Of a stretch of DNA of 64,000 bases, positions 23,941-33,185 are shown piece after piece (positions within the stretch are counted from its first letter, which is position 1; each line of letters opens with the position of its first letter). The stretch comes from Isoetes taiwanensis. Its lineage: Eukaryota > Streptophyta > Lycopodiopsida > Isoetales > Isoetaceae. The translations under genes were made by a program, and so were the position numbers. Below the pieces are notes generated by a model that did no database searches, was not told the DNA's origin, and saw only the letters and a list, made by a program, of their open reading frames with translations. The stretch spans positions 12,592,546 through 12,656,545 of the forward strand of contig JAJEKV010000009.1 in NCBI GenBank assembly GCA_021234155.1, written 5' to 3'.

Positions 23941-24848
23941 TGATATGGGGGCATGCTAGGGGGAGTGGTCCAGAGAAGAAATGAACTAAGGCAATGGGGT
24001 GTTTGGAAAACAATGGTTAAGGCAATGGGGTAAATGGTTATAAGATATCATGAGCATGGGAGCAAGATATTTTGTATGACCATTAAAGCAAGAGAAAAAG
24101 GGAAATATTCTATTTCTAAAGATAAGGAAAAATATCTTTAAAGGGGCAAGATATTAACCTATAAGAAAGGGAAAAGTTACTATTTGTGCAACAAAAAGTG
24201 GAAACGGCCGAATAGCAGGTAACGATTTCTGGAGATCGAAATAGCAGGGACACAAATAGCTTTATCTGCACAAAAAGGCCCGATTGGGCTATAACTGAAG
24301 CCATCGGCCAGTTTAGGAACACAGCGGAGCTTCAGACTTGGTTTTCCGGCTGCTGCAGACAAAACCCGGCACTCTGATATACCTGTTTGTGATTCCGGTA
24401 GCAGCAACTTAGTTGATGGGTGCTTCATTTCAAATCCGACCTGCTTCTCTCAGTTTGAGACGAAGATCTGGCAAGGGGGGGGCTTCAGGATCTGCGGTGG
24501 TTGCAGGCTTTCCTGATAAGCCTGAGATTTTAGTCGAGTTCTAATCCTTGGTGGTTGGATTGAGCCTAACTGAACCCATTGTGATTGTAAGATTGGTTTG
24601 ATCCTGTGCAGAAGGGAAAATAGGCCTGGGTCAATTCCTTTCATCCCTTGGAAATTGTCTTAGTTCTTGTTCTGGATCCGGTTGGGTGGTGAACTGGATG
24701 CCCAAATCCATTGGTTGTGGAAACCTAGATGATTGGTTGTGGAAACTAAGTTGATTGTTCTTATCAAAGACTGTCTTCTTCTTATCTTGTCTATATAATT
24801 GTGGATCAAAGTAGTCACGTCTTTAAGCTTTTCCCTTAAAGCGTATCA
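23941..24848 (+). repeat. 5' LTR
   Basis: 908 bp, TG...CA. Almost the whole length aligns with 26034-26934. Relative to the 3' LTR it has several one-base insertions (for example CCGAATAGCAGG versus TAGAATAGCGG). Confidence 0.95.
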
Positions 24849-24850
24849 AG

Positions 24851-24862
24851 TGGTATCAGAGC
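24851..24862 (+). other. Primer-binding site for initiator Met tRNA
   Basis: TGGTATCAGAGC, two bases after the 5' LTR. This is the standard plant LTR-element sequence complementary to the 3' end of initiator-methionine tRNA. Confidence 0.95.
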
Positions 24863-25016
24863 GAGGTTACGATTCTTGTGGAATCTATGGGCTATGGGAA
24901 GCATCACTGAGACTTTGAATATTTCCTTTGGGTTTGAATCAAAGAATTTGGGTTTGAATCAAAGAAGATGGAACTAACAGGTTCAGGAGGGTGACTAAAG
25001 GAAGAAATAGATATCG

Positions 25017-25426
25017 ATGCAATATCTTATCTTATGCTTGCAAATGGATTTATCCATAACATATATCCAGATGCCATAACTGTTGCAGAAGATGTATCTG
25101 GCATGCCTACTTTATGCAGGCAAGTTTGGGAAGGTGGCATTGGACTTGACTATCGTTTGGCGTTTGGCCATGGGTAATTGGGTATTCCTGATGAATGGAT
25201 AGAATATTTGAAGCATAAGCCAGATGAAGCGTGGTCCGTGGGTGATATAACGACCACCTTGGCGAATTGGAGGAGTCTCTTATCTGATAAGTGGAATATC
25301 AGATTGCTCAAGAGCTACGTGGAGTAGCTAGGAATTGTAGGGGACAAAAGCTTTGTCTTTTTGCTGATAGATAAGGAGATATATCATGAGATGTCTGTGC
25401 TGCATGAAACTTCTTCTATCATCTAA
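25017..25426 (+). pseudogene. Captured starch-branching-enzyme fragment (downstream part)
   Basis: The frame starting [20 protein letters not shown] continues with [26 protein letters not shown], then IPDEWIEYLKHKPDEAWSVG and IVGDKSFVFLLIDKEIY. This is the catalytic (alpha/beta)8-barrel of plant 1,4-alpha-glucan branching enzyme (GH13), including the conserved AEDVSGMP block. Three stop codons (after GHG, VE and SII) make it non-functional. No intron interrupts roughly 130 residues, which suggests that a spliced message was captured. It lies between the PBS and the hairpin array of the LTR element. Confidence 0.9.
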
Positions 25427-25479
25427 CATAGCGTACCGTTAATGGCTGTAATGGAGCATGTAATGGAGTATGCCTACTA

Positions 25480-25640
25480 TGGAGATAGAGGATACTATCG
25501 ACTTTGAGATAGTCGTTTATTTAGCCATGGTAACTGGGAAGTTCAAAGATTCCTACTTTCCAATCTGCGTTGGTGGCTTGGAAAATATCAATTTGATGGT
25601 TTTCATTGGTATGTTGATTTTTTATGTGGAATAAGTATGG
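25480..25640 (+). pseudogene. Captured starch-branching-enzyme fragment (upstream part, out of order)
   Basis: Reads GDRGYYRL, a TGA where branching enzymes have Trp, then [19 protein letters not shown] and [15 protein letters not shown]. In branching enzymes this block (DSRLFNY-x-x-WEV...WW-x-x-EYKFDGFRFDG) comes before the AEDVSGMP block; here it follows it. The element therefore carries the two pieces in swapped order. Confidence 0.88.
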
Positions 25641-25709
25641 TGCATTAGATGTAAATTTTGAAGAATGGTAATTGTAGTTGTAGCAATAGGCCTGACAAAA
25701 TTTACATCA

Positions 25710-25902
25710 GTATCGCGGAGATACAATGAAGGGGTATCGTGAAGATACAATTAGGTAGTACCGTGGAGGTACGAAAAATACTAACGTATCGTGGAGATAC
25801 AATAGTTTAGTATCGTGGAGATACTATAAAATATTATCGCGGAGGTTCAAACGATAGTGATGTGCCACGGAGGTACAAGGATATATCGTACTGTGGAAGT
25901 AC
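25710..25902 (+). repeat. Array of eight 15-nt hairpins, ~24-bp period
   Basis: Eight units start at 25710, 25734, 25758, 25786, 25810, 25834, 25862 and 25888. Each has a 5-bp stem around a 5-base loop, typically GTATC-GTGGA-GATAC. Unit 3 has stem GTACC/GGTAC and unit 8 GTACT/AGTAC, so paired changes keep the stem; unit 7 (GTGCC/GGTAC) keeps it with one G-T pair; unit 6 (TTATC/GGTTC) is decayed. Loops stay purine-rich (GTGGA, GCGGA, GTGAA, ACGGA). The array lies in the sense strand just before the polypurine tract and 3' LTR. Confidence 0.92.
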
Positions 25903-25995
25903 GCGCATATCCGTAACTATTTCTTGAATTTGTAGAACCTTCAGACGTATGGGGCAATCGCCTTAAGAAGGGATGGGGCCCACTGGAACGTCTCT

Positions 25996-26017
25996 AGAAG
26001 ATCGCGGACGATCTTCT
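25996..26017 (+). other. 9-bp stem hairpin with CGGA loop before the 3' LTR
   Basis: AGAAGATCG, loop CGGA, then CGATCTTCT: a perfect 9-bp stem whose loop resembles those of the upstream hairpin array. It ends only 16 bases before the 3' LTR. Confidence 0.85.
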
Positions 26018-26019
26018 TT

Positions 26020-26033
26020 AAGAAGGGATGGAT
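26020..26033 (+). other. Polypurine tract
   Basis: AAGAAGGGATGGAT directly abuts the 3' LTR at 26034, the position of the plus-strand primer. A near-copy (TTAAGAAGGGATGGGG) lies at about 25962. Confidence 0.7.
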
Positions 26034-26934
26034 TGATATGGGGGCATGCTAGGGGGAGTGGTCCAGAGAAGAAATGAACTAAGGCAATGGGGTGTTTGGA
26101 AAACAATGGTTAAGGCAATGGGGTAAATGGTTATAAGATATCATGAGCATGGGAGCAAGATATTTTGTATGACCATTAAAGCAAGAGAAAAAGGGAAATA
26201 TTCTATTTCTAAAGATAAGGAAAAATATCTTTAAAGGGGCAAGATATTAACCTATAAGAAAGGGAAAAGTTACTATTTGTGCAACAAAAAGTGGAAACGT
26301 AGAATAGCGGTAACGATTTACGGAGATCGAAATAAGCGAGGGGACACAAATAGCTTTATCGCACAAAAAGGCCGATTGGGCTATAAAATCGAAGCCATCG
26401 GCCGGTTTAGGAACCATGTGAACTTCGGACTTAGTTTTCCGGTTTCTTTGCCGGACAAAACCCGGCACTCGATATACATTTGTGATTCCGTAGCAACAAC
26501 TTAGTTGATGGGTGCTTCATTTCAAATCCGACCTGCTTCTCTCGGTTTGAGGCGAAGATCGGCAAAAGGGGGCTTGGGATCTGCGGTGGTTGCGGGCTTT
26601 CCGTAAGCACGAGATTTTAGTCGAGTTCTAATCCTTGGTGGTTGGATTGAGCCTAATGAACCCATTGTGATTGTAAGATTGGTTTGATCCCATGCGAGAA
26701 GGAAAATAGGCCTGGGTCAATTCCTTTCATCCCTTGGAAATTGTCTTAGTTCTTGTTCTGGATCCGGTTGGGTGGTGAACTGGATGCCCAAATCCATTGG
26801 TTGTGGAAACCTAGATGATTGGTTGTGGAAACTAAGTTGATTGTTCTTATCAAAGACTGTCTTCTTCTTATCTTGTCTATATAATTGTGGATCAAAGTAG
26901 TCACGTCTTTAAGCTTTTCCCTTAAAGCGTATCA
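26034..26934 (+). repeat. 3' LTR
   Basis: 901 bp, aligned throughout with 23941-24848; ends AAAGCGTATCA followed by the TTATC target duplication. Confidence 0.95.
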
Positions 26935-26939
26935 TTATC

Positions 26940-27503
26940 CTTATAAGCAACTACTATAACGTCAAGGAAAGTTGGTATCTATTCTAGTTTATCAGCCAAT
27001 GAATGGCTGCCATGTGGCAACCATTCTATCCAAGAATGGCAAATGGATTTGCCATTCTCAGATGACCTGTTGCAGCCAGTTGCAGGGAAATTATACACAA
27101 TCAATTTCAGTCAGATTTACAGCAAATTTCACAGCAAATTATACACAGCAAATTATTTCTGTATTGCCATAAACTGCATTATTTCTGTAAGCAGTAAACA
27201 TGTTTCTGTATAAACATGTTTCCTCATTCTCATTCTCATTCTCATTCATATTGCATAAACTGAAAGCAGTATTGCCTTAAACGCTAAACTGTAAACTATT
27301 ATATTATGGACATGTTTCTGTATTTTTCTGATAACAAATCTAAGCAGGCTGCTGGCGAGTTACCAGACCAGCCAACCAACAAAGCTCCCTAAAAAAATTT
27401 CCCCAATTGTATTGCAGGAATATACAAGTGTACCTGCAATATCAAAATTAAAAGACATCATTATGATGAATTCAATGCAAATACTAAAACAAATATTCCC
27501 GTA
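26940..27503. other. Spacer with a (CATTCT)n microsatellite
   Basis: No gene recognised. CATTCT repeats at 27222-27246; ACAGCAAATT repeats near 27120-27150. The left edge is the downstream side of the recombinase-like gene and should hold its 3' UTR. Confidence 0.45.
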
Positions 27504-29764
27504 TCAATTATTTTTCGGATTGATATTGATAGTAAAAGAGCAATTGTTGTAAACAATTTTACTACGTTTTTCTGCCTCCACGCACATCTTCTCCAAGATA
27601 TCAGCATCAGGCCAGATCGTTTCATTTATTAGTTTATTGTGGCGATCACCCATTTGACTGTCTTCCTCTTCCAGAATTCGCTTACCTTCATAAACACTAG
27701 CTACTAAAATTAAATAACAAAATTACTAAGCATACAATATTATAAACTCAACTACTAAATTAAATGTACAGATAACTAATCGTACCTATTTTCTGAACAG
27801 CATTTATGCCAACGCCAACACTTGGACCAGCACTCACACAGCTGCCACGATCGGTGGCAGAATTTTGTACTAAAATAAAATGAAAAGTTAGTAAGTGTAC
27901 CATACAAAATAATACAATATACCAAACCGTACCTGTTCTAACATTGGTAATAGCGTTCATAGCAACAATGCCACTTGGATCAGCAGTCACACAACTGGTA
28001 GGATTAATGGCGGGATTTTGTACCTGTATTAATGCATCTTCATAGCGCATTGTGCCTCCGGCTATAACTTGACCATGGCAAAGAACAACTCTGACATCTC
28101 CACTTTGGTCATATCTTTTATATGCATCTATACTCTTATGGCCTGTTATTTCCATACCAATGTCTTCTGGAACGCCTGCAACCAAGTGATAGATGATGCC
28201 CTACAAGACTTATTGTCATAATCGCCACCTAATCCAGCATTTGTAGCCATTTGTTTAAGCCATTTCCTCATTGTTCCTTCAGAACAGTGATTTATACTAT
28301 ACCAAACATGAGAGATATGCCCGCTAATCGGTGTTGAAAACACATACCTGCCACCAAACTCGTCATCCAGCTCATAGAGCGCTAAATGGCTCTCAAGACA
28401 CTCCCAAGTATAAAGGACATCATTTTCCCTACATTTTATAGTAGCCCTAAAATCTTCCGCTTTGTAATGGTTCTTATCAACATGGTGATTCTTGTTAATA
28501 GTCTCGGAAAATGCAAAATGCTTACCAAAAGCATCTTCATCAAACCAAAACATAGCATCCCGTAACTTTGCTAACTCTTTTTCGCCTCGCACAAGAAATC
28601 TAGACATGCAATAGTATCCAAACCGTCTTTGCAAGCCATATCACCTGATGCGCTTCATGAGCCAAGATAACTGCTTCGTCAGCTGCACTAAGAATCTTGG
28701 ATTTCTTGCGCTGATTTACTTTTCCAGCCTTACCAGATCTTTGCATCGCTACTTCCAAATTGATTACAGCCTGTAAAAAGAAAGGATGGGTATGTCAAAT
28801 GCCATCTCTCTATTACTTGATTGAGCAGATCTACGGTTTCTCTCCATCCGGATCATAGGGATTGAAGCATAAAAATAAGGCCCGCAACCTGCACAATTCT
28901 ACAATTAGCAATACATACAAAAAATATAAATATAAAAAAAAAACATAATAAATAAAGAAATATACAAAGGACTTACGTTTCAGGAGGGAATAGAGTTCCA
29001 TCAAGATGTTGAATCTGCAAGATGAACGTCTCGAGCATGCCTGCAAACTCCTTCAAATCTAGACCTTCGATTGGAATATCGATACTAAACCCTTTAGCAG
29101 ACCTCCAAGCATCAAATTTGTGTCGTGCCCATCCGTCCTTCTCTTTAGAGTTATTTTCACCACCTTTTCCAATAAGCCTCTGGATTTCGTCATCAATTTC
29201 CAATAATAGACCACATTTTAAGATTGTTTTTGCATGCGGATGCTTCTTTCTTGTTGCAGGGGCTGCTTTTACTACAGGGGCTGCTGTAACTACTGAAGCA
29301 ACAGGTGGACAAGTACTAGGAGCAGGTGGACAAGTACTGGGCAAGGGCGGTGAATGCACTACTATCTCCTCCTCCCTAGCAAACGAATGTATCACTATCT
29401 CCTCATCCCTAGCAGTAGTCGAGAACTGTGAAAGATCAAGCGAAAAACTGGGAGTAGCATCACAAGAACTGCTCACAATATTGCTGCCAACAACAAACAT
29501 TCTTAGGCTGGCTATGGACATAATTAGAGCCACATGTAGAGGCGATTTGTCCAATATTAGAAATATTATTAACAACATTACATGGAATTTCTGTCAATGG
29601 CAGCAATGCACCTAAAAACTACAAAGAATTAATATACTGAACACAAAGTACCATATCAAATTTAAAGAATACTTACCTCTACCTCTACCGTGACCTCTAC
29701 CACGACATGCAATATCTCCATGACCAGTACGGCTTCCACGAGCTCCAGATTGTTGAAGCATATC
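27504..29764 (-). pseudogene. Spliced DUF3504/Crypton-like tyrosine recombinase gene, frameshifted
   Basis: Exons on the minus strand: 29764-29677 (MLQQSGARGSRTGH..., Arg-Gly rich), 29611-28977, 28888-~28824, 28770-27933, 27869-27786 and 27703-27504 (stop at 27504). Donors are mostly GTAAGT or GTACG and acceptors T-rich AG. Exon 2 carries GWARHKFDAWR...LDGTLFPPET, like the N-terminal core-binding part of DUF3504 proteins (ZMYM, KIAA1958, Crypton recombinases). Exon 4 carries Arg-I in FLVRGEKEL (codon 28589-28587), box II NKSCRASSITWL with Arg-II at 28202-28200 but Lys where His is usual, the third-box His in TGHKS (28140-28138) and the Tyr in AYKRYD (28113-28111). At least three frame changes (near 29500, 28640, 28183) argue for decay, or for sequence errors. 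Confidence 0.72.
27786..28022 (-). repeat. Duplicated exon-sized segment in the recombinase gene
   Basis: A 90-nt coding segment ending at 27933 (VQNPAINPTSCVTADPSG...) and the separate 84-nt exon 27869-27786 (VQNSATDRGSCVSAGPSV...) are clear relatives with the same splice phase on both sides. The final exon joins in the same phase and ends NNCSFTININPKNN. This is a tandem exon duplication that kept the frame. Confidence 0.75.
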
Positions 29765-29821
29765 CTGAAAATTTGTAACAGAAGGAAACAATAAAAAAAA
29801 CTTATATAGAGTCATACAAAA

Positions 29822-30250
29822 CCTACAAGAACTCGTATATGCAAGATCTTTGCCTTAAATAAATAGGAAATGTAGAAGCTACAGGAAAATAACTTACAAT
29901 TAAACGAGGTTCAGTCGAAAATCCACTCCAAAAACATGCAACCTTCAAGAACCAGCAAACTAAGAGCAGATTACAAAGCGATTTACCACGATTTACAGAT
30001 AAAGACTTACAAGTAAATGATTATACAGAGGAAAATGCACTCCAGAAGACAATGCTGCAATCTAGAATCCTTAAAGACAGCACGAACTCAGATCTTTAGG
30101 ATCTTGGATGAAGAAAAACGACTCTGATGAAGACAAATGCCTCAAATCCTCACAAACGATCTTCTACGCCATATATCGCCATAGCTGCACCATCTGCGCC
30201 ATGGCAGGATCTTCTTTAGCTGGGCGCCATTTCTGCGCTAAAAATCCCTC
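29822..30250 (-). other. Probable 5' leader exons of the recombinase gene
   Basis: Two introns are visible on the minus strand: GTAAGTCTTT (30010) to TTCTTGAAG (29943), and GTAAGTTATT (29897) to CTTGTAG (29823). The exon between them, 29942-29898, has no useful frame. Sequence upstream of 30011 has ATGGCGC-type codons and moderate GC, as expected near a transcription start. An in-frame extension from an ATG at 29815 into exon 29764 is also possible. Confidence 0.5.
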
Positions 30251-30409
30251 TCCGGCATGAAACTCCGCGTCTCTTCTTTCCTTGACGTCATGGAATGGCA
30301 AAAGGGAGCCCATTCCACATCACGTAATGGTCTTCGCTTTGAAGTTGTTTGTGCTCGCATGTACATTCATACATCTACTCAAGGCCTCCCCATTAACAGA
30401 AGTTGGGCT

Positions 30410-30640
30410 ACTTCTTAAGGGTCATTACACACCACTAATTACATTAGCTTAAATGTTAAAATTTTAAGATAATTGGATTCACACTTGGTTCAGTTATAAA
30501 TTTCCGTTAAAAAGCGGGATTAATTTTCAACCCAATAGGTTATGTTAAAAATTAGGTTAACCCATTCACATAAGATTTTCTTACGTTAACAGTTAACAAT
30601 CTGTTAAAACTTTTAACCATTGCTGTGCGAAACTTAGCCC
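30410..30640 (-). repeat. MITE-like repeat, copy 1
   Basis: Rich in GTTAAC and TTAACCTAA phrases. Its reverse complement shares GTGTGCRAA..., TGTTAAC, CATTCACA and GGTGTGYAA landmarks in order with 32850-33020. Ends are not sharply defined and no target duplication was found. Confidence 0.45.
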
Positions 30641-32849
30641 TACCGGCGGAGCAAAGTTAGGGCTGTTAAATTTTTGGAGCGCAGGTCACCAGATCTGGGA
30701 GGTCGCCAATAGCTCACATGTTTCCAACAGCTCGCAGGTTGCCAGTAGCAGGTACGTCCATGGCCTCTAAGATGAATTTTTCTTGCATTTTCTTTTGGCT
30801 TATTGCATTTTCTTTGAGCAAATAGTCATTCATTTTGTGTTTACAATTTTTTGTCTCCGTAAATCTTTGTTCTATATATATTTGTATGCTCATTGTTTCT
30901 CTCAGAGCATCTTTCTTCGATCAAAATTTTTCTTGCCTCTATCAGAGCATACGATGTATCTCTTCTGGATATTTTTTTTATGTCCAACGCTGTATGGGTA
31001 TTTACAGTCCTGGAGTATATTTGAGTCTTGTATTCACCTTTGTAGGAAGATGCCAAAATTTGAGTGTAAAATCATCCAGAACAGAAAAGGTTCAATGGGA
31101 ATTGCATGTGGAGTTTTTGTGTATATAGCCATCAATCATTTAATGGCCAAGGGAACAGATAAAGAGTTAGTCACTGCTCCGTACTTAAGGTTTTTGAACA
31201 TAGTGTTAGGAGCAATAGTCATGGCAATAGTCATGATTTGGGATTAAAGCAATAAAGTGGAACATACATTTGAACCCAAAATCTAGGCTTTATGTGACTC
31301 TTCAATTTCATTCCCCACGGATCTATCTGTACATACAAGATTTGTACATACAAGATTTGTACGTACACATCAAAGCTAGATAAATAAAGCATGTGATACG
31401 CATAGAAAAAGGGTAAGAAGGCACCATTTTTTAAGGTTTAAAGAATGCCTGCCATGAATGCCAACTCTGCAGGTTTAGATAGCTTTTGAAAGAAGATACT
31501 CTGCAGAATAGACTTGGATTCTCGTACTAGCAGACACCAGCGTATATTAGAGTGAGTATCCGAAAGAAAAACAAAAGTTCTTTTTTAGTAAGGGTTCAGA
31601 ACAACTTTATATTCTGTTTCATATATTCTAGAGCTAAAGCAATTGGTGCAAAATAGACTTCACAAAAAGGATACCTCGAGTATCTAGATATTATTCAAAA
31701 GCATATGTTTGCTTGCGATCTTCCTTTAGATTGTCCAGCTTTTGAGAGATCATCACCATCTTAGCTGCTAGATAGATCTTTATGAGTCTTTAATTCCTCT
31801 TGCAACTTCTAATTTTTCATTGTCATTGTTACAAAGCATAAATCAAAAGACTAATTTATGTGCATATACACGCGGAGCCGGTTCTTGGATTAACTATAAG
31901 CTTAGACATTGTATGGGACCTTCAATTCCTTCCAGGAAATTAATCTTCAATATCCAATTCCAATAGTCATCTCTGCAACCCCACCACTGCCCAGTCATTT
32001 CTGCCATTTCTACTGAGGGAAGCATATTTTTTTTTGCTGGATAATTTCTCCTGGTCCACAACTTCAGTAAATATGGGGATTGTGACAGAGGTAACCTTGT
32101 ATGATTACCTCTGTAAGTTTAAGAATCCATAGATTCTGAACTCATAGTAATAAGAGATGGTACATGGTTGTACCCAAATAATAGGATAGTAACATACAGG
32201 ATGGTAGATTTGACAAGGGTCCTTGAGAAAATGGATCAAATAGTAGGTTGATTGCTAATCAGACAAAACACGTCAATCCTGTAGAAACAAATGCACAAAG
32301 TTTTTCCTGATAACTACTTTTGCCTTGAGGTGAGTTGATGATTTCTTATGGAACTAGGGACAATTGTGTTGGACCAGGGGTAGGCTTGACAGTTTAGAAA
32401 CCAGGTGAACCTAACATGTTTGCATGAAATTTGTATTTCTAACAAGAATGGAAAAGATATTTTTACAAGGGCATAGCCAAACCCAATTGTAAACCAATTG
32501 TAAACTGTAAATTGAATTTTTGTTTAGTCTGATCAACATTTCTGGTACTAATCAGTATTCTTGATGTTGTTTTTAATAGGTATGAGGCAGTTGTCCGTGG
32601 CACTGAAGGTGAACTGTAGAAGCTAAGGTGAATTGCAATTTTTGGAGAAGGTAGCAAAATGATGTTCGCATTCTATTCTTGTTTGTTGGCCACAAAAATG
32701 GTGCTTTGATTCCTTCTTTAATTTTTTTTTTTTCTTTTTTTTTTTTCAAACATGGATGGGTGCATTTAAGAATGGGTGCGGAGGTAGAGAGTAGTACTGG
32801 AGAAGCCGTTCTGATAGCATAATTCCTAGCATTTCTGTTTACCTTAACA
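30641..32849. other. Spacer with one possible exon
   Basis: At 31039-31247 (+), after TTTGTAG, a frame reads MPKFECKIIQNRKGS then GIACGVFVYIAINHLMAKG. The CGVFVY phrase recalls the cysteine box of Ulp1/C48 peptidases found in some plant transposons, but the segment is short and no His or Asp box is visible. Otherwise nothing recognised; AT-rich with poly-T at 32720-32750. Confidence 0.25.
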
Positions 32850-33020
32850 GCTTTGTGTGCGAACGGGATTGTTAACAAATTCCGTTATGCTAAATGTTAA
32901 TTTAACTAAACCTTAACTGCTCATGTGTGAATGCATATTTTAAACATTATGTTAGGTTAAATGTTAACCTAACAGGAGGTGTGCAACGCCTATTATATTA
33001 GCATTAACTTAATATAATTT
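32850..33020 (+). repeat. MITE-like repeat, copy 2
   Basis: GTGTGCGAACGGGATTG, TGTTAAC, CATGTGTGAATG and GGTTAAATGTTAACC occur in the order seen, in reverse complement, at 30410-30640. Two copies in opposite orientation flank the 2.2-kb spacer; whether they are two MITEs or the arms of one larger element is unresolved. Confidence 0.45.
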
Positions 33021-33185
33021 TGGGGGGTTTAATTCTTAAATTTAAGATGCTGTAACCAATGGTATGTAAGGGGCCTAATTCAATTAGAAGCAAACAACTT
33101 CTTGTTTCCGTGATGTGCAGCTATTATTCGGATTACATGGTAGAATGCACATTACATCTGGATATTGTCAAGGGAGCAGAAAAGT

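Larger units (their letters stand above)
23936..26939 (+). mobile_element. Complete short LTR retroelement with TTATC target duplication
   Basis: Two LTRs (23941-24848 and 26034-26934) begin TGATATGGGGGCATGC and end AAAGCGTATCA, so the element termini are TGATA...TATCA. The flanks are identical TTATC (23936-23940 and 26935-26939). The internal region is only about 1.2 kb and contains no gag, protease, integrase or reverse transcriptase. Instead it carries a primer-binding site, a piece of a plant gene, a hairpin array and a purine tract. It must have moved with enzymes from another element, like TRIM or Bs1-type elements. The LTRs differ by small substitutions and indels, mostly around 24200-24600, so it is not a brand-new insertion. 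Confidence 0.95.

Noticed and set aside
25017-25640. A working branching-enzyme gene
   Set aside because: Only two short blocks in the wrong order, with several stop codons, inside an LTR element.
25710-25902. CRISPR-like array
   Set aside because: Repeats are small hairpins inside a plant LTR element, the intervals are only about 9-13 bp and no cas genes exist; this is a retroelement structure.
28146-28634. A stand-alone 162-residue protein
   Set aside because: Its content is continuous with flanking exons of the recombinase-like gene, and its ends are set by frameshifts.
31039-31247. Ulp1 peptidase gene
   Set aside because: Only a CGVFVY-like phrase in about 70 residues; no catalytic His or Asp region, so kept only as a possibility within the spacer.
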